Part shown: positions 25,130 to 33,505 of the stretch, piece after piece | How the letters are laid out: each line of letters opens with the position of its first letter | Position numbering within the stretch: the first letter of the stretch is position 1 | NCBI GenBank assembly: GCA_905202485.1 | Contig: CAJKRY010000003.1 | Location: 62,001 to 126,000 of the forward strand | From: an uncultured Methanomassiliicoccus sp. | GTDB taxonomy: Archaea; Thermoplasmatota; Thermoplasmata; Methanomassiliicoccales; Methanomassiliicoccaceae | Direction of reading: 5' to 3' | DNA length: 64,000 nt | The notes under the pieces: model-generated | What the model was told of the DNA's origin: nothing | What the model saw: only the letters and a program-made list of their open reading frames with translations | The model's database searches: none | Program-made: the position numbers and the translations under genes

Positions 25130-26981
25130 TGAGATAGTATGCGGAATTGAAATACACCAGCAGCTCGATACCAAGAAGCTGTTCTGCGACTGTTCCACAG
25201 CACTTGTGGATGAAGAGGGTCAGAAGTTCTTCCGCAGACTCAGGCCTACACAGTCTGAACTGGGAGAGATAGACCGCGCTGCGCTTATGCAGGCAGAGAA
25301 GAAACTCAGGTTCGTATATCAGGCCCCTGAAGGAGTGTCCTGCCTGGTGGATGCAGACGAGGAGCCGCCGCACAGCGCCAACAAGGACGCTCTTGATATT
25401 GTTCTTACAGTCGCAGCGCTTCTCAATGCACAGCCTGTCGACGAAGTGCATTTCATGCGTAAGATTGTGGTGGACGGAAGCAACACCTCCGGGTTCCAGC
25501 GTACTGCCATGATTGCTATGAATGGACATATTGAGATAAATGGTAAAAAAATCACAATCCCGACATTCTGCCTTGAGGAGGATGCTGCGAGGAAAGTGGA
25601 GACAAAGGCCGGGGAAATCACATACAGACTGGATCGTCTTGGTATTCCGCTAATCGAGATCGCCACCGGTCCGGATATGCGTTCTGCAGAGGAAGTCAAA
25701 GAGGTTGCCTTCGCTTTAGGTTCGATAATGCGTGCCACCCGCAGGGTAAAGCGCGGAATCGGAACGATACGCGAGGATCTCAACATTTCAATTCCTGGAG
25801 GAGCCAGAGTAGAAATAAAAGGTGTCCAGGAACTCCGCATGCTTCCTATTTATGTTCAAAATGAAGCAAACAGACAAAAGTCTTTATTGAGAATTAAAGA
25901 AATACTTTTGGAAAGGGGAACAAAGCCGGCTTCTGAAGAATACGTTGATCTCACAGAGGACTTTAAGTCCTGTGAGTCCAAGATTATCTCTTCTGCCGTC
26001 AAGAAGAAAGGCAAGGTCTTTGCTGTCGCCCTGCCGGGCTTTTCTGGTGTCATGAAATCTGCCGACTCCTCCCTGAGACTGGGTGCAGAAATGGCCGGGT
26101 ATGCCAAGACCAAAGGAGTGGCTGGAATATTCCATTCCGACGAGCTTCCGAATTATGGTATCTCACAGGAATACGTAGATCTTGTGAGAAAGAGGCTCAA
26201 TCTTTCTGCTGATGATGCCTTTGCACTCTGTGCTGATGATGCGAAAAAAGCATCTTCCGCCATCGTTGCCGCAGTTAAACGCGCCAACATGGCTCTGGAA
26301 GGCGTGCCTGAAGAAACAAGGGATCCTAAGCCGGATGGAACCAGCGTGTATTCCAGGCCTCTTCCCGGCGCAGCAAGGATGTATCCGGAGACTGATGTGC
26401 CGCCGATTGCGATCGGAGAGCACATGATGTCTGAGATATTTTCCAACCTTCCTGAGCTGCCGAAAGAAAAAGCCGAGCGCCTTGCCACACAGTATTCAAT
26501 CCATATTCAGCAGTCTACACAGCTGGTCAGAGATGGAAAAGACGAGGTTTTCGAGAAGGTGGCTGTAACTTCTGAAATAGCCTCAGTAGCTGCCAGAACT
26601 CTGCTTTCCACTTTACCTGAACTTGAAAGAGATGGTGGCGATATTTCATGCATATCTGATGATGCTATCTGCACAGTCTTTGAAGGTTTGAGCAGCAGCA
26701 GGTTTGCCAAGGATGCTATTCCCGATATACTGAAGGCTGTTATTTCTGGAAAGAGTGTCGAGTGTGCAGTCGAAGAAGCTGGCAGGTCTCTGATCAATGA
26801 GGATGACGCTGCCGAGATCGTTTCCAGACTTGTGCAGGAACGCGCCGATTTCGTCAAATCAAAAGGCCTTGGAGCCGTCGGTCCGCTGATGGGCCCACTG
26901 ATGACTGAAATGAGAGGAAAAATCGACGGTAAACAGGCCAGCGAGCTTCTTAAGAAGGAAATTGAAAAATTCTTAGGATAA
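25122..26981 (+). CDS. gatE: Glutamyl-tRNA(Gln) amidotransferase subunit E
   Basis: The kinase/transamidase subunit that activates Glu-tRNA(Gln) with ATP and adds ammonia supplied by GatD. It is 619 residues, GatB-like: GIEIHQQLDTKKLFCDC at the N-terminus, the cradle domain with RPTQSELGEID, IDRLGIPLIEIATGPD-like sequence near 185, then an inserted GAD-type domain (FSGVMK...GYAKTKGVAGIF) and a helical YqeY-like tail that binds tRNA. The start is GTG 25122, seven bases after AGGAGGG; the open frame reaches upstream to 25095 but without support. Confidence 0.96.
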   Translation: MSDEIVCGIEIHQQLDTKKLFCDCSTALVDEEGQKFFRRLRPTQSELGEIDRAALMQAEKKLRFVYQAPEGVSCLVDADEEPPHSANKDALDIVLTVAALLNAQPVDEVHFMRKIVVDGSNTSGFQRTAMIAMNGHIEINGKKITIPTFCLEEDAARKVETKAGEITYRLDRLGIPLIEIATGPDMRSAEEVKEVAFALGSIMRATRRVKRGIGTIREDLNISIPGGARVEIKGVQELRMLPIYVQNEANRQKSLLRIKEILLERGTKPASEEYVDLTEDFKSCESKIISSAVKKKGKVFAVALPGFSGVMKSADSSLRLGAEMAGYAKTKGVAGIFHSDELPNYGISQEYVDLVRKRLNLSADDAFALCADDAKKASSAIVAAVKRANMALEGVPEETRDPKPDGTSVYSRPLPGAARMYPETDVPPIAIGEHMMSEIFSNLPELPKEKAERLATQYSIHIQQSTQLVRDGKDEVFEKVAVTSEIASVAARTLLSTLPELERDGGDISCISDDAICTVFEGLSSSRFAKDAIPDILKAVISGKSVECAVEEAGRSLINEDDAAEIVSRLVQERADFVKSKGLGAVGPLMGPLMTEMRGKIDGKQASELLKKEIEKFLG

Positions 26982-27034
26982 CCGTTTAATCGTCGCCCAA
27001 TTCTTTTCTTCATCGTCTTTGCTTCAATAATGAG

Positions 27035-27358
27035 GTGAATGGAGAAAAGAATGCACTTCCTGCAGCCGCTGCATTTTCCGGCGGACTGCTTATTTTAATT
27101 CAGGGTCTGATCATGACTCTGGTTCCTTTATGGTCGGATTTCAGTTCTTACACAACACTTTTTTACGGTCTTTTTGTGGCGGTTCTGGGCGTCATATCTA
27201 TCTGCCTGAGTTATTTTATTTACAAATCTTACAGTTTTCCTAAGTCAGCTTTGCTGCTGTCAATTGCGGTGGTCTCTATGATTTTTGCCGGCGGAGGATT
27301 TATAATCGGCTCGATTCTTACTTCCATCGGAGGCAGCCTGTCGCTGCTTTCACTGTAA
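27035..27358 (+). CDS. Small integral membrane protein, unknown function
   Basis: A 107-residue hydrophobic protein with three or four predicted spans: about residues 8-32, 40-64 and 70-105 (the last possibly two). Short polar connectors and a single YKSYSFPKSA loop are the only hydrophilic parts. I do not recognise the family. The start is GTG 27035, 53 bases after gatE, with no clear ribosome binding site. It ends overlapping the 3' end of the convergent methyltransferase gene by nine bases. Confidence 0.6.
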   Translation: MNGEKNALPAAAAFSGGLLILIQGLIMTLVPLWSDFSSYTTLFYGLFVAVLGVISICLSYFIYKSYSFPKSALLLSIAVVSMIFAGGGFIIGSILTSIGGSLSLLSL

Positions 27359-27925
27359 TCTCAGCTCTTCAACCCAGAGCTCTTCAAAGAAGCATCTGCG
27401 TGTTTTTAATTTTTTACGATTAAAATTAGAAAGAACATTGTCAAGAACTTCTAAATTCATTTCTGATGAAAGCAACACTATAATTCTGCCGTCTGGCAGC
27501 AGGTGATCTCTGCTCTGTTCGAGAAATTCTTCCAGAATTTCTGTTCCAGTAGGTCCCCCGGCCCAGGCTTTCTCTATGATTCCGCAGCCCTCTTCCTCGG
27601 CAGACAGGTAAGGCGGATTAAAAACAATGAGGCTGAAATTTTCATGTATATTTTGAAATAAATTACTAACAACCGTGATGCCTTTAAGATTGTTATTTTT
27701 CAGATTATTATTTGTGCAGTCCACTGCTTTCGGATTTATATCTGCAGCCGTGAGCTGTGCACCGTTAAATGCCATGTGGCAGCTTACAAGCCCGGTTCCG
27801 CAGCCCATCTCCAGGACCTTAAGTCCTTGTGAGAATTCAAGACTATCTAGCAGAAGGAACGTATCTTCTGCCGGGGGATAGACTTCTGCACATTCTGTAA
27901 TATCTATTTTTGGATTGTATTCCAC
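27350..27925 (-). CDS. HemK2/Mtq2-type methyltransferase
   Basis: SAM-dependent N-methyltransferase, 191 residues. It has the SAM motif VLEMGCGTGLVS near residue 38, ADINPKAVDCTNNN and the catalytic NPPYLS near 110, which in HemK/PrmC and Mtq2 positions a glutamine amide. VYPPAEDTFLLLD at the N-terminus is the signature of the short Mtq2/HemK2 group without the PrmC N-terminal helical domain. The likely substrate is release factor aRF1, as known for Mtq2-Trm112; that is inference. The start codon is GTG. Confidence 0.85.
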   Translation of the reverse strand: MEYNPKIDITECAEVYPPAEDTFLLLDSLEFSQGLKVLEMGCGTGLVSCHMAFNGAQLTAADINPKAVDCTNNNLKNNNLKGITVVSNLFQNIHENFSLIVFNPPYLSAEEEGCGIIEKAWAGGPTGTEILEEFLEQSRDHLLPDGRIIVLLSSEMNLEVLDNVLSNFNRKKLKTRRCFFEELWVEELRLQ

Positions 27926-28003
27926 GGCTTTTGTATCTCCGTACTTGTATTTTTTAGCATCCCTATCGCAACAAATTCATACTCCGTCTGATATCGGTAC
28001 AGC

Positions 28004-29296
28004 ATGTATGTGGCTGTCGATGATACAGATTCTTCCACTTGGATGTGCACCACTTTCCTAGCAACGGAACTGGTACGCACATTGGATGATCTGGATCTCA
28101 TCGGGTTTCCAAGACTTGTGCGTTTGAATCCTGCCGTGCCGTGGAAGACAAGAGGCAACGGCGCCCTCTGCATAAGGGTCGGAAAGGGCTCTGGAGATCG
28201 CCGCTGCATTGGAAATATTGCAGGCCGCAAGATATTCTGTTATGATTCGATTGAAAGCGAACCGGACATTGATGAAGTCTTCAACCGCTGTATCGGCCTG
28301 GTAAAAGAATGGTCGCAGGTAGATCATGCAGACCCGGGTCTCGTTGTCTGCAGGGAATTTTTAGATCCATCTCTGTATGATAAGGCAGTTCACAGAATTA
28401 TCTCTAAAGAAGAGGCCCTTTCCTATCTGGAAGGAAAGGAGCACAGAGTTTTTCAGATCAACAAGGGCCGCGGTGTCATTGGTGCCTCTGCCTCAATTTC
28501 CTGGGCACCCGGTGACCACACGTACGAAGTTCTTGCCTACAGAGAACGCAGCAGATGGGGAACACATAGAGAAGTAAATGCCGATGACGTCAAACAGCTG
28601 GACGAAAAATTTCCTTCAACATTCAATAATTATGACGAGGGGCTGTCTAAGCCTGCCATCGTTCCCAACACTTCCTGTCCTATACTGTATGGAGTAAGGG
28701 GAGACTCTTACGAAGACCTGCTGAATATCAGGGAATTCATAAGATCTGAAGAAGTCGAGCGCTGGCTCATCTATCTAAGCAATCAGGGCACAGACGACCA
28801 CATTATCTACGACTATGATTCGCTGGAGCCTAATTCTTCGTATGCTGTAGAAGGGACTGTAGTCTCCACACCGGTCACCGTTGCCGGCGGGCATGTAATC
28901 CTTACAATTGATGCCGGGGAGCAGCTTGAATGCGCAGCATATGAGCCTTCTAAAGACTTCAGGAATGTAATACGCGCTTTGAGGCCTGGAGACAGAATAA
29001 AAGTCTTCGGAGAGCTGAGAGAGGAGCCGCGGACATTAAATATCGAAAAGCTGCAGGTGGTTTCCCTATCTTCCTTTAAAATCAAGGTTGCAAACCCGAG
29101 ATGCAGTATCTGCGGCAGGATCATGAAGTCTGTCGGAGTAGGGCAGGGATACAGGTGCAGAGAGTGCGGTACTAAGTCAAATGACGTAGTTATGGCTGAA
29201 GAACCTAGAACAATCTCTATAGGCTGGTACGAACCGCCCGTCTGTTCGCGCAGACATCTCTCCAAACCTCTTAAGCGGTGCAATATTGAAGATTAA
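28004..29296 (+). CDS. tiaS: tRNA(Ile2) 2-agmatinylcytidine synthetase TiaS
   Basis: Modifies cytidine 34 of tRNA-Ile(CAU) with agmatine using ATP, so that AUA is read as isoleucine in archaea. It is 430 residues, starting MYVAVDDTDSSTWMCTTFLA, with RLNPAVPWKTRGNGA (the TCKD/ferredoxin-like part), then an OB-fold domain (VEGTVVSTPVTVAGGHVI near 282) and a C-terminal zinc ribbon (CSICGRIMKSVGVGQGYRCREC). It is divergent from the HemK2-like gene, with 78 bases between starts. Confidence 0.95.
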   Translation: MYVAVDDTDSSTWMCTTFLATELVRTLDDLDLIGFPRLVRLNPAVPWKTRGNGALCIRVGKGSGDRRCIGNIAGRKIFCYDSIESEPDIDEVFNRCIGLVKEWSQVDHADPGLVVCREFLDPSLYDKAVHRIISKEEALSYLEGKEHRVFQINKGRGVIGASASISWAPGDHTYEVLAYRERSRWGTHREVNADDVKQLDEKFPSTFNNYDEGLSKPAIVPNTSCPILYGVRGDSYEDLLNIREFIRSEEVERWLIYLSNQGTDDHIIYDYDSLEPNSSYAVEGTVVSTPVTVAGGHVILTIDAGEQLECAAYEPSKDFRNVIRALRPGDRIKVFGELREEPRTLNIEKLQVVSLSSFKIKVANPRCSICGRIMKSVGVGQGYRCRECGTKSNDVVMAEEPRTISIGWYEPPVCSRRHLSKPLKRCNIED

Positions 29297-29466
29297 ATAA
29301 TCTGGCCTCTCTGCCGAATCTGTCTTATAATTTTGAATATTGCATAAAGTTAATTTTGTAAACGCCTATCTTCGTTTATTGACGAACGGTATCACCGACA
29401 GTTATTTAAGATAATATTGCGTGAAGCATCTTTGGAATTGTTAACCCAATTTTGAAAAGGGATCTG

Positions 29467-30645
29467 ATGAACGAAGCAGTAATCGTTAGTGCAACTCGAA
29501 CCGCAGTAGGAAAGTTAGGCGGAGCTTTGAAAAATTTCACAGCGCCTCAGCTTGGAACTAAAGTAATAAGCGAAGCTGTACAGAGATCCAAATTAGAGCC
29601 GGCAGACATTCAAGAATGTATTATGGGAATAGTTCTGTCTGCAGGAACCGGGCAGAATCCGGCCAGACAGGCCGCGTTGAATGCAGGTCTGCCAGTTGAA
29701 ATTGGTTCATTAAATGTCAATAAAATCTGCGGATCAGGCCTGAAGTCTGTTATGCTGGCCGCAAACTCTATCCGCGTGGGAGAACACGACGCAATCGTAG
29801 CCGGCGGAATGGAGAATATGAGTTCTGCTCCATACCTCCTTATGGAAGGAAGGTTCGGATACAGGCTTGGAGACAACAAGATCATTGACCATCTTGTTCA
29901 CGACGGACTGTGGGATGCTCCTACGGATTCCCATATGGGAATGACTGCCGAGATTGTGGCCGAACGCTTTAACATCACCAGAGAGCAGGCAGATGAGTTA
30001 TCGTTCCAGAGTCACGTAAAGTCCAACAATGCTACTAAAAATGGGTACTTTTCAAAAGAGATAGTCCCCATCACTGTAAAATCCAAAAAAACAGAGTTTG
30101 AGTTCAAGGAAGATGAGGGAATCAGACCTGACATTTCCATGGAAGCACTTTCCAAGCTCAAGCCTGCATTTAAAAAAGACGGAATCGTCACAGCAGGGAA
30201 TTCTTCGCAGATCAGCGACGGAGCGGCAGCGCTTGTAATAACCTCGAGAAAATATGCAGAAGAGAAGAGTCTTAATATCTTAGCATCTATAAAGGACTAC
30301 AATACTGGTGGAACTAAGCCCGAGTGGATCATGGAGGCTCCGATTTCTACAACTCAAACACTGCTGAAAAGGAACAATATGACTATTGATGACATCGACC
30401 TTTTCGAGCACAACGAAGCCTTCGCAACCGCTTCTGTGGCAGTTAAGAAAACGCTTGAAGTTCCCGATGACAAGTTCAATGTTAATGGAGGCGCAGTAGC
30501 TATCGGACATCCTATTGGATGTTCTGGAGCTAGAGTGCTCGTTTCATTAATCTACGAATTACAGAGAGCCCAAAAGCACAGAGGTTTGCTCACCCTGTGC
30601 CTTGGAGGCGGAAACGCTGTCTCAATGATAATTGAGAGAGAATGA
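29467..30645 (+). CDS. Acetyl-CoA C-acetyltransferase (bacterial-type thiolase)
   Basis: Condenses two acetyl-CoA to acetoacetyl-CoA, or the reverse. It is 392 residues with all catalytic residues: Cys in NKICGSGLKSVM near residue 88, His in GGAVAIGHPIGCSGAR near 346, and Cys in CLGGGNAVSM near 377. NEAFA is also present. It resembles bacterial AtoB/ThlA thiolases rather than the archaeal mevalonate thiolase, which is usually encoded beside HMG-CoA synthase and a DUF35 protein; neither is adjacent. ATG 29467 was chosen over TTG 29452 because AAAAGGGA lies before it and the family begins MNEAVIVSATRT. Confidence 0.93.
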   Translation: MNEAVIVSATRTAVGKLGGALKNFTAPQLGTKVISEAVQRSKLEPADIQECIMGIVLSAGTGQNPARQAALNAGLPVEIGSLNVNKICGSGLKSVMLAANSIRVGEHDAIVAGGMENMSSAPYLLMEGRFGYRLGDNKIIDHLVHDGLWDAPTDSHMGMTAEIVAERFNITREQADELSFQSHVKSNNATKNGYFSKEIVPITVKSKKTEFEFKEDEGIRPDISMEALSKLKPAFKKDGIVTAGNSSQISDGAAALVITSRKYAEEKSLNILASIKDYNTGGTKPEWIMEAPISTTQTLLKRNNMTIDDIDLFEHNEAFATASVAVKKTLEVPDDKFNVNGGAVAIGHPIGCSGARVLVSLIYELQRAQKHRGLLTLCLGGGNAVSMIIERE

Positions 30646-30681
30646 GGCTTTTCTGTACAATCACCATCCGGCAAACGCTAG

Positions 30682-30703
30682 GCGGCCGTGAAAACACGGC
30701 CGC
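30682..30703 (+). terminator. Hairpin after thiolase
   Basis: A perfect 9-bp GC-rich stem (GCGGCCGTG, loop AAAA, CACGGCCGC) lies 36 bases after the stop codon. The U-run is weak. Confidence 0.55.
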
Positions 30704-30755
30704 AAATTAAACCCTTTTGTGATAGTTTTATCATTAACATCTCTATTGTGAAAAT

Positions 30756-30811
30756 CCCCGATGACGAATTTTCCGCGCTGATCAGTGATGAGTGATGGGC
30801 GAGCCGAGGGG
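30756..30811 (+). ncRNA. Candidate C/D-box sRNA
   Basis: The spacing fits an archaeal C/D guide RNA. Box C ATGACGA (30761-30767), 10 bases, box D' CTGA (30778-30781), a 3-base spacer, box C' GTGATGA (30785-30791), 12 bases, box D CCGA (30804-30807). A terminal stem CCCC/GGGG (30756-30759 with 30808-30811) closes the kink-turn with bulge GAT. Relative to RUGAUGA/CUGA, the two changed bases sit opposite each other (a C-C instead of a U-U pair), as expected if the fold is kept. The guides are 30768-30777 and 30792-30803; rRNA targets cannot be checked here. It lies between two gene ends, so it is not coding. Confidence 0.5.
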
Positions 30812-30815
30812 GCAT

Positions 30816-31046
30816 TTATTCCTTATCAATCCACCAGACCCATCCGCCGCGTTCCGCTGAGACTTCGCCGCAGATCATGCCTTTTCTTTTTAAAACATTC
30901 AGAGTCCTGGCTAGATCATCAGGGCATTGAGTTCCCTGATCAGCCAGTGCAGCCTCTAGTTCAAGAGTCGTGTACTGCCTGTCGCCAAGCACCCTTGATA
31001 CGATTTTGTATTTTTCTTCGAGACTGAGACTCATCACAGCCTTCAT
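30816..31046 (-). CDS. Small winged-helix protein
   Basis: A 76-residue protein with a helix-turn-helix pattern: EEKYKIVSRVLGDRQYTTLELEAAL, then LARTLNVLKRKGMICGEVSAERGGWVWWID, the recognition helix and wing. Likely a DNA- or RNA-binding protein; the target is unknown. Alternative starts are the first ATG (31046) or the ATG four codons later (31034). It is divergent from the hexulose-phosphate synthase fusion gene, 76 bases away, so it could act on that promoter; that is inference from position only. Confidence 0.65.
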   Translation of the reverse strand: MKAVMSLSLEEKYKIVSRVLGDRQYTTLELEAALADQGTQCPDDLARTLNVLKRKGMICGEVSAERGGWVWWIDKE

Positions 31047-31122
31047 TGACGTTCAGATTAAAAACTTTCCATACTGTGTGGCTATAAAAAATGCCTAATA
31101 TGCAGAACGCATAGCCTTCGGT

Positions 31123-32418
31123 ATGGAACCTGTCCTACAAGTGGCTCTTGATTTTATGCATAAGAAGAGAGCTCTTGAAATTGCTGCGGAGGCGGTAAAG
31201 GGCGGTGCAGACTGGATTGAAGCCGGCACGCCTTTGATTAAGTCCGAGGGATCAGATGTCATACGGGAGCTGAAGAAGACTTTCCCGGGACACACGATAA
31301 TTGCAGACATGAAGACTATGGATGTAGGCGCTACAGAAGTTGAAATAGCCTCTAAAGCCGGTGCAGACATAATCTCAATTCTCGGTTTGGCTGACGACAG
31401 CACAATTGAAGAGGCAGTAACTTCCGCAATGCAGTATGGATCCAAGATCATGATCGATCTGATCGGAGTTGCCGACAGAGTTAAACGTTCCAAAACTGCC
31501 GAAACGCTCGGAGTTTCTTACATCTGTCTGCACATCGGTATTGATCAACAGATGAAAGGCGAAAGTTCGCCGATTGACATTTTAAAACAGATAGTTTCAG
31601 AGGTATCTATTCCAGTGGCGGTGGCTGGAGGCATCACGCAGGATACAGCTCCTGCACTCCTCGATGCCGGAGCATCCATCATCATTGCAGGCGGCAGCAT
31701 AATCAAAGCCAAGGATGTCTGCAGAGCCACAGAAGACATGAAAACCGCGATGGCTACTCATAAAAGCGTCGCATCAAATGTTGCTAAAAAATACGGCTCA
31801 GATGAATTGTATGATGCTTTTGCTTTGGCTTCGACAGCAAACATCTCAGATGCCATGCACAGGACCGGTGTGCTTTCAGGAATAGTTCCCAGAAACAAAC
31901 CTGGCACCAAAATGATCGGCCGTGCTTTAACTGTACAGACTGTAAATGGAGACTGGGCAAAGCCTGTGGAGGCCATTGACCAGGGCAGGGAAGGAGATGT
32001 TCTAGTCATTGACGTCGGGGGCGGGGATACAGCCGTCTTCGGTGCTCTGGCCGCCTGGAGCTGCATATCAAAAGGAATAAGAGGCGTGGTAATAGACGGA
32101 GCAATCAGAGATATGGATGAAATCTATGAGATGGGCTTTCCTGCCTTCTCTAGATACTCAGTTCCCAATGCCAGCGAGCCCAAAGGATTCGGTGGCATAG
32201 GCCATAATATAATCTGCGGCGGTATGACGATAAAACCTGGCGACTGGATTATCGGCGACGACTGCGGTGTCGTAGTGGTACCTCAGGAAAAAGCCACAGA
32301 GATCGCTAACCGCTCAGTCGATGTGGCTGAGAGGGAAAACAGGATCCGTGAGGAGATAAAAAAGGGCAGCACTCTGTCTAAAGTGCTGGAATTGGAAAAG
32401 TGGGAACAAGTCCATTAA
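31123..32418 (+). CDS. hxlA: 3-hexulose-6-phosphate synthase fused to RraA-like domain
   Basis: A two-domain protein of 431 residues. Residues 1-210 are an orotidine-decarboxylase-fold hexulose-phosphate synthase: LQVALDFMHKKRAL, DWIEAGTPLIKSEG, the metal-binding IADMKTMDVG near 65 and VAVAGGI near 165. Residues about 225-430 are an RraA/4-hydroxy-4-methyl-2-oxoglutarate aldolase-like domain with ISDAMHRTG, GRALTVQT and VVIDGAIRDMDEI. In archaea this fusion is linked to ribulose-5-phosphate production (reverse RuMP route) or formaldehyde fixation. The hexulose isomerase HxlB is not adjacent. The role of the RraA half is not settled. Confidence 0.9.
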   Translation: MEPVLQVALDFMHKKRALEIAAEAVKGGADWIEAGTPLIKSEGSDVIRELKKTFPGHTIIADMKTMDVGATEVEIASKAGADIISILGLADDSTIEEAVTSAMQYGSKIMIDLIGVADRVKRSKTAETLGVSYICLHIGIDQQMKGESSPIDILKQIVSEVSIPVAVAGGITQDTAPALLDAGASIIIAGGSIIKAKDVCRATEDMKTAMATHKSVASNVAKKYGSDELYDAFALASTANISDAMHRTGVLSGIVPRNKPGTKMIGRALTVQTVNGDWAKPVEAIDQGREGDVLVIDVGGGDTAVFGALAAWSCISKGIRGVVIDGAIRDMDEIYEMGFPAFSRYSVPNASEPKGFGGIGHNIICGGMTIKPGDWIIGDDCGVVVVPQEKATEIANRSVDVAERENRIREEIKKGSTLSKVLELEKWEQVH

Positions 32419-32430
32419 AAATTATTTTTA

Positions 32431-32456
32431 CCTCACCTTTAATGGTGAGGCTTTTT
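32431..32456 (+). terminator. Terminator between hxlA fusion and htpX
   Basis: CCTCACC (32431-32437) pairs with GGTGAGG (32444-32450), followed by CTTTTT. An A-rich stretch on the other side gives a T-run in the opposite direction, so the hairpin may serve both convergent genes. Confidence 0.7.
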
Positions 32457-32463
32457 GATATTC

Positions 32464-33342
32464 TCAGTAGCGGATTCCGCCAGCCATGTTTTCAAGCCTT
32501 CTGATTCTCTCTTCCATCGGAGGATGGGTTGAGAATAATGAGGCTAATCCTTTGCCGGAAAACGGATTTACTATGAATAGTGATGAAGATGAAGGGTTGC
32601 CGAAGTCCATTGGTTTAGCTTTGTTTCCAGCTTCCAATTTTCTCAGGGCATTTGCCAGCGCCATCGGGCGGCCTATCATCATTGCACCTTCATAGTCAGC
32701 TTTGTACTCTCTGCTCCTTGAAACAGCCAGCTGAAGCAGCATTGCTGCAATAGGAGCAGTTATGGCGACTATCAGTGCAATAATTACATTGCCTTCTCTG
32801 TTATCTCCGCCGCCGAACAGTGTTCCCCAGTAGAATGTTCTGGAGGCAAAGGATATTGCTCCAGCCAGAGTAGATGCGACAGACATAACCATGATATCTT
32901 TGTCTTTCACGTGTGCCATTTCATGGGCCAATACGCCGGTGAGCTCGTCGTCTGTCAGGTAGTCTAATATGCCCTGGGTTGCCGCTACAACCGCATGTTT
33001 CTTATTACGGCCTGTAGCAAATGCATTGGGTGTTTTTGACGGTACGATGGCTATCTTCGGCATTGGAAGTCCAGACAGCTGTGAAAGGTTGCGGACTATG
33101 CGGTGGAGTCTGGGTGCTTCTTCTTCAGTAACAATCTTTGCTCTGTATGTGGCGAGCACGATCTTGTCTGAGAAGAAATATGACACCAGATTCATTACAA
33201 TCGCTAATGCTAAGAAAATAGATACACCAAGTACCCAGTTTCCTCCCATTGCGAATTCTCCAAGCAGCCAGCCTATGGCTGCAAATATCAAGGACATCAC
33301 TATAAACAGTAATAAGGTCCTTAAGGTAGCAGAAGCTCCCAT
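32464..33342 (-). CDS. htpX: HtpX-like membrane zinc metalloprotease
   Basis: M48-family protease of 292 residues in the membrane, thought to degrade misfolded membrane proteins. The zinc motif HEMAH lies in LTGVLAHEMAHVKDKD near residue 135. Two N-terminal spans (10-32, 35-58) and two further hydrophobic segments (about 150-172, 185-205) flank it, and SRSREYKADYEGA carries the third zinc ligand. The C-terminal FSTHPPMEERIRRLE is a family signature. ATG 33342 was preferred to GTG 33354 because AGGTGA lies seven bases before it. Confidence 0.93.
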   Translation of the reverse strand: MGASATLRTLLLFIVMSLIFAAIGWLLGEFAMGGNWVLGVSIFLALAIVMNLVSYFFSDKIVLATYRAKIVTEEEAPRLHRIVRNLSQLSGLPMPKIAIVPSKTPNAFATGRNKKHAVVAATQGILDYLTDDELTGVLAHEMAHVKDKDIMVMSVASTLAGAISFASRTFYWGTLFGGGDNREGNVIIALIVAITAPIAAMLLQLAVSRSREYKADYEGAMMIGRPMALANALRKLEAGNKAKPMDFGNPSSSSLFIVNPFSGKGLASLFSTHPPMEERIRRLENMAGGIRY

Positions 33343-33505
33343 TTGTTTATTCACCTATAATCTCAACCTACGATGTCTGTCTATATAAGTGTTAAGTATG
33401 GAAAAATTAAGGATTTCTGCACTGTCTATTCCAGACTGCCTATTATAGCTATTTTAGTTGAATTTGGAGAGAAAATAATTAAGTAAGCTATGAGTTAAGG
33501 AGCAT

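Noticed and set aside
25319..25840. 173-residue open frame antisense to gatE
   Set aside because: Lies wholly inside a strong gene on the other strand, has low-complexity Ser/Arg/Ile composition and no recognisable domain.
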